NCBI GenBank assembly: GCA_029216955.1
Contig: JANAVB010033217.1
Span: 2,420,147 to 2,484,146, forward strand
DNA: 64,000 nucleotides
DNA from: Iris pallida
Lineage: Eukaryota; Streptophyta; Magnoliopsida; Asparagales; Iridaceae
Direction: 5' to 3'
The notes beneath the pieces were generated by a model. That model worked only from the letters and a program-made list of their open reading frames with translations, was not told the origin of the DNA and did no database searches. This document shows, one piece after another, positions 10,929-23,794 of the stretch; the stretch's first letter is position 1, and the number at the start of each line of letters is the position of its first letter. Position numbers and translations under genes: made by a program.

Positions 10929-12944
10929 AGAACAGTACAAGTCACTAAATGTCTAAAATAATAAAATAGACTGCTACAATGCATCTACATGATGTTTGGG
11001 GTCAATCTAGGCTAAAGTCAACTTTTGGTCAACTCTAGTCAACCCTAACAGTCAAACTAGGTCAACTCTAGTCTAGTTAGGTCAAACAAGGTTAAACTAG
11101 TCTAGGTTGGTCTAACCTAGGCTTAACAAGTCCATCTAGGTCTCTAACCAACACTATCCTAGCAAGCACACACCATACAATTTACACAAGTCTACATCAC
11201 CCTAACTCATGGGTACATATACCATATGCCATAGGCTATTCAACCTAGGCCATGAGCCATATACACATTATAGGTCAAATACCCATACCATATATCTATA
11301 TACACATATATGTATATACCCATAGCAATATACATATCACATTATAAATTCATATTACACATTATTTATATTTATTACATTTATATAGAGAAGGAAAAAC
11401 ATCAAGGCAATGTGTGTGTGTGTATATATGAGAGTGTATCATGTGTAGAGAGTTGTGAACATGTGTGTGATATGGTGACAGTTAAATTGATAGGAATATG
11501 GCAGTTTTATATGATAGGATTCAGTGTGGTGTAGCATGGTGCATCACACTCAAGATTTCAGTAATGGCATGGGGGTAGGTGAGTGTACATGTGAGAAGTT
11601 TGTGTGTGTCATTAATCAATGGGATGTGAGTGAATCTCAGGAATAATTTCCAGGAAACTGAAAACAGGGACTTAGCTAACAGTCCCTACCCAATCACCAA
11701 ATCGAAATCCCCATCTTGTTAATCATCAAGCCAACATTCAAGCCTAACATCAACTCTGAACTTAAATACAAAATAAAAACTCTACACTTGATAACCATTC
11801 GAACTCAACAATCAACCTATCTATCAATACAACCAAATGTAAGGAAATAAAGTAATTTGAAAAGAGAAGAGGAAATCTGAAACAACCAACTGAAATCAAT
11901 TGAATATCAAAATAGGAAATGAAATTAAACAATGGTGATATATGCATAGGACAGTAGGGTTACAGTCAACAACAACTAAATTCAGAAAAATATCAATCAT
12001 AACTCCCATAAAACTGAAAAATGTAACACAGTTTACAGAACATGTATTCGAAACCCCTTTGAAACCAACAATGCCAATTTGAAATCAATTGAACCCATAT
12101 AAAATGCAACTGTCAAGGGAATTAAGAACCTCACAGAAATCACCAAGCTAAAACCAAGATAACTGAGAACAAATCATAAAACCAACCAATATGAATATTA
12201 AACACTGTTCAATATCTGCAAAAATTCTTGATACTGGGGTATCAGTAATTCGAACCCCCAACTCTCAAACTAAGTATCAGTCACATGAAATCCAAAGGCC
12301 AATGCAAATTGAAGACTAAAATTCCCTTGCCATATAAATCCTAGCATGCTAAGCTAATCCCAGATGCATATAGGGGAACAAAACACACCCAATTAATCAT
12401 ACAAAATAGTTTACTTCATTAAAAAAATTTCAGGAAATCAAGTCACAGTTAACATAAACATATATATAAATATATTCAATTCAAATTCAGTTTTGAACTC
12501 AAAACCCAACTCTCTAGTTCACTGTACAGTGAATGCAACCAATGCAGGTTAGGAGTGTAATGGTTACAGTGTTCATGATATGTGGAGTGTGTGTACACAT
12601 GAGAATTTCAGTGCAACAGTGGGTAGGTTGACAGGAAATCAGTAAAATGAATGTGTGTCTATGTTCTCAGTTTAAATTCGAACTCAAGTTCTCTTTCAGT
12701 TGAAACAAATATCAGGTCACATATATGTATACATACAACAATCAAATTGAAAACAAAACTCAAAATCAAATTGAAAATCACATCATGAAACCAAATTTCA
12801 GTTTAAAAATCAAAACATTCAAACCCAAAGCTATCTTTGAGTATCAGTAAAAATATGATAGTTTTTAATCCCAATCCAAAGCACACTCGAAAATAAAATC
12901 AACATACCAAATCAAATCGAACCAAATCATTCAAAATCATCATT

Positions 12945-13625
12945 CAACATGTGTCAGAGGGAAAGTGTCACACATGTGTCAAACACGTGTCCAAAACCGT
13001 GTCTAATGTGTGGACACAAAGTGTCAAAAAGGGAAACCCGACAGTGACAGAACTGTCAGGTAAGGCTGTCTCGTGCAGCCATGTCGTGTCCGATTGGACA
13101 CGACTCAGTGCTCGAGACGAGCCGTGCTCTTGTACAGTGACACGTGGGATATAGGGCTAGGTTTCTAGTGGCCTGCAATGCGTCCACGTGAACCGTGGTT
13201 TTGAATCGAATCGCGTATCAGTGGCTCGTACGTGCGCGTGTGGTCGAGACAGTGCGGTCGGGATTTCTCCCAATCCACTCAACAAAATTATCTCAAATTT
13301 TACGTGCATGGTGTCAGTCATTGCCCACAGGTGTCCACCAATTTTGGTGTCCAACCGAGTCGTGTCGTGACGGATATGAACGTGTGGCAGCAGGACACCG
13401 TACGGGGCCTGTGTGCAGTGTCGTGCACGAGGTGCGTGTCCGTTTTGGATACGAAAAATCCACAGAATCGTGCTCAGTCATATACATTCATGATCTACAC
13501 ATTATTAGCTACCCAAATATATGTTTTTTTAAAACCAAGAACGAAAAGTTCTAAGAGACATTTCGTCGAACACCTATGTACATACGTTGATACGTGTCCG
13601 ATATGGACACCAAACGGACACAAAA
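12945..13625. promoter_or_regulatory. GTGTC/GACAC cluster in the outer LTR
   Basis: A dense set of GTGTC, GGACAC, CACGTGTCC and palindromic pairs in a CpG-richer block of the LTR, conserved at about 19468-20150. A separate cluster of the same words occurs in the inner LTR (about 4760-4945 and 9970-10150). Candidate regulatory or structured RNA region. The short ORFs that cross it are not conserved between the copies. Confidence 0.4.
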
Positions 13626-13968
13626 TCTACCCAAATTCGAGGTATAGCTAGGGGACTCCTAGATCTAGCCCTAAATGCAAAGAAAATGAAATTAAAATAT
13701 AATTTAAGGGATTTTACCTATAGGTGCAAAAAGCTTGAAAAAGCTCCAAATGGGGGATTCCTCCTTGCTAGCCAAATGCTCCCAAATTATCCCAAAGCTG
13801 GGATTAAACTCCACAATCAAAAAATATGAGGGTATTAGGCTCTAATGCAAGAAACTAGAGTAGAAAAGGATTTAAATGAAGATTTTATGGAATGGGGAAG
13901 AATTAATAAACCTTTCCTTCTCTAAGTGCTCCTTCAATACAAAAGATGCAAGAACTAATTGGGAGAAT

Positions 13969-13978
13969 ACTTATAAGG
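13969..13978 (-). promoter_or_regulatory. TATA-like site of the outer LTR (3' copy)
   Basis: Minus strand CCTTATAAGT. The matching place in the 5' LTR is 20498-20507 (CCTATAAGT), about 580 bp from the LTR end, the same relative position as in the inner element. Confidence 0.45.
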
Positions 13979-15656
13979 AAGGGGGAAGCCCTAAGTGGCT
14001 GGCCATTGGCTGATTTCTAGGGTTAGGGTTTAGTTATTTGGGCTATGGGCCTAAGTTACAAGTCATTAAGTCATGAAATCGTAAGTCATTGCATTAAACC
14101 ATAAGTCATGACTAGTTTACTCTAAACTTAATCCTCTCATTCTAGAACTAACTTCTAATGACTAAAATGGGTTAACTCAAGTTAGACTAGGGTTACCATA
14201 GCTAGGGTTAGGTTCTAGGCTAGTCCACTAAGTCTCAACAAGTCAAAGTCAAACTAGAATTCACCAATTCAATAAATAATCAAATAATTCAAATAAGTCA
14301 AAATGACCAAATTATCCCTAGGCTAAAAATGATAATTAAATATCCCTAATCACATGGTTAGGCTCTAGGTCATGCAGTCTCTAGGGTTTCACTAGCAGCA
14401 CATCAAAATCACAAGTCATGACTTAAAACAGTTTTTAAATAATTTAAAAAATGATTAAAAATCACCAAAAATCATAATGTGAAATAAATATCAATAAATA
14501 ATAATAATAATTACAAAATTTCAAAATTACCCTCATCTGGAAAATTGGGTGTTACAATCCTACCCACCTTATAAAAATTTCGTTCTCGAAATTAAGATGA
14601 TCGCACCCCCTTCTAGGTCAAACATAGTCAAGGGTCAAACACTAGTCAAATTTTTTTTTCAACATCCTAGTACTTGGTCATCAGCTGGTCAACTCCTTAG
14701 GATTTTACCTATGCTAGCTACCTAAGTGTTGGCAACTAGAATTTAGCAAAAGAGAACTCTATAATAGGCTAGCTCTTAACTTTCCAATCCTATCAAGTCA
14801 CCCATAACTAAGTACCTACAAGCTGAGCACACCAATCCCAAATACCACATATATATATGCTCAAGAACAACAACCCATCACATATATCCTAAGTATATCA
14901 TCTGCAATCTATATGTATATAGGCCTTTCAGTCTTAGATGAACTACAACTATACTCAAGGACAGGCTCTGGTCATGGGTGCCTCACTGGAAAAAAATAAG
15001 GAAAATAATAACAATCATCAAGGCTGTAAGGCATACTAACATCCTATATGTAAACTGGTTGGTATTATAAATAACAGGAGGATTATCTACAATGGGTTAC
15101 TATTCTAACACCAATGCTAACTATCACCTCTAGGGTACAGACACTCTACAAGTCATCATATCATTATACTATGAAGGAACTACCTATGAATAAGCTCTAC
15201 AAAACTAAAATATCCCTACTCCTAAGTTATTTACAACAACAGAAGGGTATGATGTTCAAAAACCTTCAAGATACAATCTGATAATCATATGCGTCTGTCC
15301 AAAATTATGTTACTCAGAGTCTTCGTCATACTAGTGAGCAAGGCTATGATAATCACAGAGTCCTTGACTAAGATACATACCTCTAGGATCATGGTATTTA
15401 AAATTTTCGCATTGCCGCATGCGACGGCAAAAAACCTTAAATTCCCATACCCGAGAAATACATCCAAAATCTGACTATATGTCCTCACTATGCCAGCTAA
15501 CACGACTATCGAAGATTCTAGATCTCATAACTGAGGTGACCTAGCCCATATGATTTTCTCAGAAAAAAATAAACATAACAAAAGAGCAACTGGACAAAAT
15601 TAATCAATCAACAAGGAATAGATGGAATCGGATTTCAAGATAGTTATAAGAGACAA

Positions 15657-15990
15657 TTACGGGAATGGAATCGAGAAGAACGGAACTTGCAGCAAGATCT
15701 CCAATGGTCTGTGCATCCTTGACTGTCCTGGCGAAAGCTCGCCCTTGCTGGTTTCCTCTGGCCTGTTGCTGATGCTGCATGAACCGCTGCTGTTGAGAGA
15801 AATTGGAAATAACGGGAAAATGTCTCTGTACAGACGGAGGTGCACCTCCTATGTAGCAGAAGCGCCAACCTGAGTCGGCACAACAGAAACTACGGTCTCA
15901 AGGCCCTGATGAATAGGACGAGAGGTGGCCATCCTCTCAAGTAGTATTTCCTCGGACCGGAGCGATGAGATCATGTCTCCATAACCATTA
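15657..15990 (-). pseudogene. Decayed gag fragment of the outer element
   Basis: The minus strand gives broken peptide pieces (for example LERMATSRPIHQGLETV near 15935-15885 and a Ser/Pro/Gln-rich piece at 15845-15657) separated by stops. Position, strand and composition fit the disordered N-terminal part of a Tekay-type gag. There is no zinc knuckle and no continuous core, so the assignment rests mostly on context. Confidence 0.4.
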
Positions 15991-16203
15991 CGAAGACAGA
16001 TCAAAACAAGAAGCAATTACCGGGAATGAAGCAAAAAATCAAAGGAGGACAGTTTATATTCAAGGGAAGACAATAAGCATCAATTTAGATAAAATAAATC
16101 TGATAAGGAGTTTTTCTAGTGTGATTGAGTACCTTCAAAAATATTCTAATCCTACTGCAGGCTGTAGTGATACTCTAGTTCGAATACCACTACATAAACT
16201 CGA

Positions 16204-16219
16204 CCTGCATGGGCTACCA
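16204..16219 (-). promoter_or_regulatory. Candidate primer-binding site of the outer element
   Basis: Minus strand TGGTAGCCCATGCAGG, nine bases inside the 5' LTR boundary, similar to the candidate of the inner element at 7295-7278. The tRNA is not identified. Confidence 0.4.
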
Positions 16220-16228
16220 CTAAAAACG

Positions 16229-19200
16229 TGTCACGACCCGCACCCACTGTGAGGGTAGAAGAACGTAACAATGTCCAGCCTACGCCACAGTATCGACGAT
16301 AGAACACTGTCCTAGGTCAATCATCTAACAATATAAAGGTACCTGTACAGTATATACACTCCGAATGGAGGTGACATAGCAATATACAGCCTCAATCACA
16401 TCTAAGGCAGAATGATAAGAAGATAGATAGATATGAACAGAAGGAAATCCACAGAGGTACAATCCAGATAAAGACAGTGTCTAAGATAACATCTCCATAA
16501 CATCAGATAAACAATCTCCCAGTATATATATATACAATGACGTATCAATGAGAAAAATAAGGTAAGAGTCTAAGCTAGCAGTCTAAACCACAGGTGGTAG
16601 ATCCTCTACTGCAATGGGTCCAAGACACAAGTGTTGTCTAAGCTGCACCGTAATGGGTAGACACCATAGCCTCATCATTCTCTGTAAAATTTTCAACAGG
16701 TCCAGTCAGGACGGGAGCGAGCACAAAATATCTCACGCAGTTCATATCAAGTTAGGAAATATAAAGCATGCAATAGAGTAAGATACAGGAAACGCTGAAA
16801 GAAGACTGTATATGAAAAACAACAGAGATTTGATAATAGAAAATATCTATATATGATAAGTAAGAACTGTAAGCAACATGTGATTTAGAGTACAATATGG
16901 CTATGTAAACGGTTTAGGACAATACAATGGTAACTCCATTGTACGTGAGTGAACAATAGACATATACAATAGTTATACAATGTTGTACAATAGGATTTGA
17001 TTACATAACCAATTCTACTCCCCCTCCCCAATCAATACACAAGGATCCACTCCAGTTACGTTATCTTATACAATAGTGTACAATGTTATACAATAGATGT
17101 ACAATGTTATACAATAGCTGTACAATGGTCTATCCATGGGACTCATGTGATAATGAGAGTACAATAGGCACAATGAGTATACAAGGATAAGAGTATTCAA
17201 TAAATACAATATATAAGTGAAACGCACATCACAATATGTATTTAGTGAATACAAGGGGATAACATCTCAAAAGAAGATCCATATAGTACCAATCCGTGAT
17301 AACAATCGTGTCAGCATCAAGTATAGTAATCTAGAGCAAAAATATAAATCCAGACAAGTATGAAACGGTCAGAGAATATACTCGCTTGTATCCAGAACGT
17401 CTGAAGAGAATATACTGTCCGAGGAGTGGTGTCTGTCTCCTATAGAACAGTACAAGTCACTACATGTCTAAAATAATGAAATAGACTGCTACAATGCATC
17501 TACATGATGTTTGGGGTCAATCTAGGCTAAAGTCAACTTTTGGTCAACTCTAGTCAATCCTAACAGTCAAACTAGGTCAACTCTAGTCTAGTTAGGTCAA
17601 ACAAGGTTAAACTAGTCTAGGTTGGTCTAACCTAGGCTTAACAAGTCCATCTAGGTCTCTAACCAACACTATCCTAGCAAGCACATACCACACAATTTAC
17701 ACAAGTCTACATCACCCTAACTCATGGGTACATATACCATATGCCATAGGCTATTCAACCTAGGCCATGAGCCATATACACATTATAGGTCAAATACCCA
17801 TACCATATATCTATATACACATATATGTATATACCCATAGCAATATACATATCACATTATAAATTCACATTACACATTATTTATATTTATTACATTTATA
17901 TAGAGAAGGAAAAACATCAAGGCAATGTGTGTGTATATATATGAGAGTGTATCATGTGTAGAGAGTTGTGAACATGTGTGTGATATGGTGACATGACAGT
18001 TAAATTGATAGGAATATGGCAGTTTTATATGATAGGATTCAGTGTGGTGTAGCATGGTGCATCACACTCAAGATTTCAGTAATGGCATGGGGGTAGGTGA
18101 GTGTACATGTGAGAAGTTTGTGTGTGTCATTAATCAATGGGATGTGAGTGAATCTCAGGAATAATTTCCAGGAAACTGAAAACAGGGACTTAGCTAACAG
18201 TCCCTACCCAATCACCAAATCGAAATCCCCATCTTGTTAATCATCAAGCCAACATTCAAGCCTAACATCAACTCTGAACTTAAATACAAAATAAAAACTC
18301 TACACTTGATAACCATTCGAACTCAACAATCAACCTATCTATCAATACAACCAAATGTAAGAAAATAAAGTAATTTGAAAAGATAAGAGGAAATCTGAAA
18401 CAACCAACTGAAATCAATTGAATATCAAAATAGGAAATAAAATCAAACAATGGTGATATGTGCATAGGACGGTAGGGTTACAGTCAACAACAACTAAATT
18501 CAGAAAAATATCAATCCTAACTCCCATAAAACTGAAAAATGTAACACAGTTTACAGAACATGTATTCGAAACCCCTTTGAAACCAACAATGCCAATTTGA
18601 AATCAATTGAACCCATATAAAATGCAACTGTCAAGGGAATTAAGAACCTCACAGAAATCACCAAGCTAAAACCAAGATAACTGAGAACAAATCATAAAAC
18701 CAACCAATATGAATATTAAACACTGTTCAATATCTGCAAAAAATCTTGATACTGGGGTATCAGTAATTCGAACCCCCAATTCTCAAACTGAGTATCAGTT
18801 ACATGAAATCCAAAGCCCAATGTAAATTGAAGACTAAAATTCCCTTGTCATGTAAATCCTAGCATGCTAAGCTAATCCCAGATGCATATAGGGGAACAAA
18901 ACACACCCAATTAATCATACAAAATAGTTTATTTCATTAAAAAAAATTAGGAAATCAAGTCACAGTTAACATAAACATATATATAAATATATTCAATTCA
19001 AATTCAGTTTTGAACTCAAAACCCAACTCTCTAGTTCACTGTACAGTGAATGCAACCAATGCAGGTTAGGAGTGTAATGGTTACAGTGTTCATGATATGT
19101 GGAGTGTGTGTACACATGAGAATTTTAGTACAACAGTGGGTAGGTTGACAGGAAATCAGTGAAATGAATGTGTGTCTATGTTCTCAGTTTAAATTCGAAC

Positions 19201-21086
19201 TCAAGTTCTCTTTCAGTTGAAACAAATATCAGGTCACATATATATGTATACATACAACAATCAAATTGAAAACAAAACTCAAAACCAAATTGAAAATCAC
19301 ATCATGAAACCAAATTTTAGTTTAAAAATCAAAACATTCAAACCTAAAGCTATCTTTGAGTATCAGTAAAAATATGATAGTTTTTAATCCCAATCCAAAG
19401 CACACTCGAAAATGAAATCAACATACCAAATCAAATCGAACCAAATCATTCAAAATTATCATACAACATGTGTCAGAGGGGAAGTGTCACACATGTGTCA
19501 AACACGTGTCCAAAACTGTGTCTAATGTGTGGACACAAAGTGTCAAAAAGGGAAACCCGACAGTGACAGAACTGTCAGGTAAGGCTGTCTCGTACAGCCA
19601 TGTCGTGTCCGATTGGACACGACTCAGTGCTCGAGACGAGCCATGCTCTTGCACAGTGACATGTGGGATATAGGGCTAGGTTTCTAGTGGCCTGCAACGC
19701 GTCTACGTGAACCGTGGTGTCGTGTCGAACCGCGTATCAGTGGCTCGTACGTGCGCATGTGTGCGTGTGGTCGAGACAGTGCGGTCGGGATTTCTTCCAA
19801 TCCACTCAACGAAATCATCTCAAATTTTACGTGCATGGTGTCAGTCATTGCCCGCAGGTGTCCACAAATTTTGGTGTCCAACCGAGTCGTGTCGTGTCAG
19901 ATATGAACGTGTGGCAGCAGGACACCGCACGGGGCCTGTGCGCAGTGTTGTGCACGAGGTGCGTGTCCGTTTTGGATACAAAAAATCCATAGAATCGTGC
20001 TCAGTCATATACATTCATGATCTACACATTATTAGCTACCCAAGTATATATTTTGTTTTGAAAACCAAGAACGAAAAGTTCTAAGAGACATTTCGTCGAA
20101 CACCTATGTACATACGTTGATACGTGTCCGATACGGACACCAAACGGACACAAAATCTGCCCAAATTTGAGGTACAGCTAGGGGACTCCTAGATCTAGCC
20201 CTAAATGCAAAGAAAATGAAATTAAAATATAATTTAAGGAATTTTACCTATAGGTACAAAAAGCTTGAAAAAGCTCCAAATGAAGGATTCCTCCTTGCTA
20301 GCCAAATGCTCCCAAATTGTCCCAAAGCTGGGATTAAACTCCACAATAAAAAATAGGAGGGTATTAGGCTCTATTGCAAGAAACTAGAGTAGAAAAAGAT
20401 TTAAAATGAAGATTTTATGGAATGGGGAAGAATTAACAAACCTTTCCTTCTCTAAGTGCTCCTTCAATACAAAAGAGGCAAGAACTAATTGGGAGAATAC
20501 TTATAGGGAAGGGGGAAGCCCTAAGTGGCTGGCCATGGGCTGATTTCTAGGGTTAGGGTTTAGTTATTTGGGCTATGGGCTTAAGTCACAAGTCATTAAG
20601 TCATGAAATCGTAAGTCATTGCATTAAACCATAAGTCATGACTAGTTTACTCTAAACTTAATCCTCTCATTCTAGAACTAACTTCTAATGACTAAAATGG
20701 GTTAACTCAAGTTAGACTAGGATTACCATAGCTAGGGTTAGGTTCTAGCTAGTCTACTAGGTCTCAACAAGTCAAAGTCAAACTAGAATTCACCAATTCA
20801 ATAAATAATCAAGTAATTCAAATAAGTCAAAATGACCAAATTACCCCTAGGCTAAAAATGATAATTAAATATCCCTAATCACATGGTTAGGCTCTAGGTC
20901 ATGCAGTCTCTAGGGTTTCACTAGCAGCACATCAAAATCACAAGTCGTGACTTAAAACAGTTTTTAAATAATTTAAAAAAATGATTAAAAATCACCAAAA
21001 ATCATAATGTGAAATAAATATCAATAAATAATAATAATAATTATAAAATTTTAAAATTACCCTCATCTGGAAAATTGGGTGTTATA
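16229..21086 (-). repeat. 5' LTR of the outer element, uninterrupted
   Basis: 4858 bp, beginning TGTCACGACC and ending GGTGTTATA (expected TTACA, so one C-to-T change). It matches 889-2107 plus 10929-14556 end to end and shows the empty target site of the inner element. The minus-strand TATA-like site is at 20498-20507. Confidence 0.9.
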
Positions 21087-21091
21087 GTTTG
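21087..21091. repeat. Target-site duplication (GTTTG), right copy, of the outer element
   Basis: Pairs with 884-888. Sequence beyond it (CCTCTTGAAAC...) is the direct continuation of position 888. Confidence 0.85.
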
Positions 21092-21174
21092 CCTCTTGAA
21101 ACTTTTTATGTCTGCCTTTAAAATCTAATGAATTTGCACATCACTTGCAAGTTTTTATTTGGAGATCATCTATT

Positions 21175-21238
21175 AATTTTCACATGGTTGCTTCCTAATG
21201 ATAGGCCAAATCTTGTACAAGGAAAGTATCCAGTCCAG
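21175..21238 (+). pseudogene. Exon-like block ending at a GT donor, unidentified
   Basis: After a T-rich tract and AG, one frame is open through WLLPNDRPNLVQGKYPVQ and ends at CAG|GT (21239). It looks like a short internal exon, but I cannot name it. It may belong to the same gene or captured fragment as 128-316 and 22611-22710; phase cannot be tested across the gaps. Confidence 0.25.
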
Positions 21239-21687
21239 GTAATTACTAAATTTTTGATGGTTTCTTCTAAGGTTCTCAATTTTTAATGTTATGTTTAGGA
21301 TATTTTCTAAGCTATTCTGTGCATATCATTTTCTGTGTCCACCATCATGAGCTTATTAAACTTGTCTATGAAATGTTTTACTGATTGTCTTCAAATCGCT
21401 GGGCATTGTATAAGGTCTAGCTTCATGTCTATTCTTTGATAAATTAAGTTATATAATTTTATTTTAAAGTATTATAGTACTGGCTGAATTTTGTATTGGC
21501 AATTTTTTTGCAAAGTTACTTTGTTGTAGGAACAAGTTTTATCCTATTATGTAGTTCCTATTCTGATCTCTGTTTAGTGACTGCAGTGCAGTCCAGTCCC
21601 TATTCTGAGCTCTGTTCAGTCTGAAATATTGATACTTTTGAAGTTTTCTTGCATTAATATAAATTATAAATATAACTATTATGATTT

Positions 21688-22445
21688 ATGGGCGTTGATG
21701 AGATATATTGGACTTTGGAGGTTCTATGTTGTTTGTAGGCTATGATTTATGGGCGTTGATGAGATACTTTGGACTTTTATAGTTTTGCCTTGTATGTAGG
21801 CTATGTTGCTTGTAGGCTTCTTCTTTTAACTATGCTGTTTTGTTTTCATACTTGATAATTTGGAGTTTGGACTTTGGAGGCTATGTTGCCTACTTGCCTG
21901 GATGTGTTGTCTGTCGGCTTCTTATTTTATGTGTTGCCTACTGTAATATGGAATCTGGATGCCTCTTTACTTGCCTGTAGGCAGTAACTTTCTTCATTAT
22001 GATGTGGTGATCCATCTCTGATCTCTGAGCCCATTATAGTATATATATTTACTATTTAATTTTGTTTTCATACTTGATACTTTGGAGGCTATGTTGCCTA
22101 CTTGCTTGGATGTGTTGTCTGTAGCCTGTAGGCTTCTTCTCATTTTATGTGTTGCCTACTTTAGTCTGCAATCTGGATGCCTCTTTACTTGCCTGTAGGC
22201 AGTAACTTTCTTCATTATGATGTGGTGATCCATCTCTGATCTCTGAGCCCAATATAGTATATATATTTATTATTTACTATTTAATTTTGTTTTCATACTT
22301 GATACTTTGGAGGCTATGTTGCCTACTTGCCTGGATATGTTGTCTGTAGGCTTCTTCTCATTTTATGTGTTGCCTACGTTAGTTTGCAATCTGGAATTTG
22401 GATGCCTTTTTACTTGCCTGTAGGCTTCTTCTCATTTTATATGTT
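21688..22445. repeat. Tandem repeat, ~223-bp unit, plus a shorter ~50-bp duplication
   Basis: The word GTTTTCATACTTGATA recurs at about 21842, 22064 and 22289 (spacing 222 and 225), each followed by the same block (GGAGGCTATGTTGCCTACTTG..., CTTCTCATTTTATGTGTTG...). Two units are complete; the third is shortened and ends near 22445. Upstream, TATGATTTATGGGCGTTGAT occurs twice (about 21688 and 21740). T-rich plus strand, no ORF, intron-like composition. Confidence 0.8.
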
Positions 22446-22610
22446 GCATGTGAGGACTAGTATGTAGTTATTTAATCATTATAATGTTTTCAAGTCCCGA
22501 AAAATCACTATTATTGCCATGATCATAGAGAGTTGATTCTCTAATTTCTCTAGATCAACTTGGAAGGCTTAACAAATGTATTGATGTTAACATTATATTA
22601 TTGCTTTTAG

Positions 22611-22710
22611 GCTGGTTACTATAAGATATGTGGTGGAGTGACCCATTTGGCCAATGATTGTCTAAACTAAGGCAACAGAAATATGTTTTCTTCTACAGGA
22701 GAAAACAACG
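22611..22710 (+). pseudogene. Decayed exon with a ZCCHC9-like zinc knuckle
   Basis: TTGCTTTTAG precedes 22611 and a strong donor, GTAAGC, follows 22710. The frame reads AGYYKICGGVTHLANDCLN, then a stop, then GNRNMFSSTGENNG. This resembles the last CCHC knuckle of plant ZCCHC9-type RNA-binding proteins, from memory of the general pattern CCK-x-CG-x-V-x-HL-x-x-DCP. Two positions that are Cys in the family are Tyr here (TAC TAT, consistent with G-to-A changes), and the stop falls where a basic residue is expected. Only one exon is visible, so this is a relic or a captured gene fragment. The family assignment is tentative. Confidence 0.42.
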
Positions 22711-23406
22711 GTAAGCTTTTCCTTCATATGTATTAAAATCATCTTTCTGTAATGTCATGTGCATTTGCATGGTTCATCTATTGAAAGGCAAAATAAATTA
22801 TTTTCTTTTACTTCAATAATATATCCGATGCTTTCCTGCAAGTTTTAGGTTGGTAACTTGATTGTTCTAAGACATCATGCAGTTATTAATTTGAAGTGCT
22901 AAAAAGGTGCTACGAGTTTAAAAATCCCTTAATGACATCCGGAAAGAAACTTGTGTGAATGGATTTTATGTTTTTCTGTTTATCTTCCTGTTAATTCGAT
23001 TCATTATGCCTCTATAGACCCCCCAAAAAAATTCTTCTCATTTCCTCTCCTTGTAATACCTTTTTTTGTAGGGTACAGTGTTGACTTTTGAAGGGATGTA
23101 CAATGTTGGCTTTTGAAGGGATGTTACTATTTGGTGTTGGTGAATGCAATGTTTCAATGTTTTGAGGCCGACATCCCTAAAAGGGAAAGATGTATATATT
23201 TTTGGATTTTGAAATGTAATGGTGATATGTTGGTGAAACAAAAGTTAGAAAAAGAGTGATATGTTTTGAAATATAATTAGGATGATGTGATATTTGGATA
23301 TTTTTAATGAAATATTTCAAATGTTAGTTAAATTTCAAATTTCTGTTGTCTCAAGAAATGAATATGCTTTTTTAATGTATTGGATTATAAGCATTGACAG
23401 GTGATG
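22711..23406. other. Non-coding AT-rich stretch
   Basis: No credible exon, RNA gene or repeat array is seen. The short minus-strand ORF over 23038-23241 is on a T-rich, intron-like background with no recognisable motif. Confidence 0.5.
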
Positions 23407-23794
23407 TATATGTGTGTGAATAACCAGAACAGAACGTCAGAAAGTGTTATGTATAAGTTTTTTTATAACGTTTCATGAACGTTTTATGAATAGTTCCAGA
23501 ATCATACCATTTTAGCAAGCGTTATGTATATATAACTTAGTCATAACGCTTTCGGATAGATATGTTATATATAATGATAATATTAATGTCGTTTTCAAAA
23601 TTAGTGTTATATAAAATTGACTTAATTATCTCGTTTTTTATAAAAAGGTGTCATATAAGTGTAAGTCATATATACGATTTTTCTAAACTCTTATAACACC
23701 TGTGTTCATGACGATTGTCTGCTTCAAAAGGCCGTCATAAATTGTCATATATGACGGTTTTTACCCGTCATAAAATGGTATTTTTCTTGTAGTG
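23407..23794. mobile_element. Right terminus of a CACTA (En/Spm-type) DNA transposon
   Basis: The block ends TTTTTCTTGTAGTG at 23794, the reverse complement of the CACTACAAGAAAAA terminus typical of plant CACTA elements. The preceding ~390 bp is packed with direct and inverted copies of GTTATGTATA/TCATAA and TGACGG/CCGTCA words, as expected for the subterminal transposase-binding region. The left terminus is not found anywhere to position 1, so the element probably begins outside the window or has lost it. It abuts or inserts into Tat pol sequence at 23795. Confidence 0.75.

Larger units (their letters stand above)
14557..16228 (-). other. Interior of the outer element (decayed, no pol)
   Basis: 1672 bp between the LTRs. 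Immediately beside the 3' LTR (14557-14600) the minus strand carries CGAGAACGAAATTTTTATAAGG, split here as CGAGAACGAAATTTT plus TATAAGG, the integrase-end block followed by a purine-rich GGTGGGTAGGA stretch. The middle (14600-15600) shows no recognisable protein. A gag-like remnant lies at about 15657-15990. Confidence 0.75.

Noticed and set aside
12951..13829. Cluster of ORFs in the outer LTR (also 19470-20084)
   Set aside because: The frames are not kept between the two LTR copies, and no protein family is recognisable.
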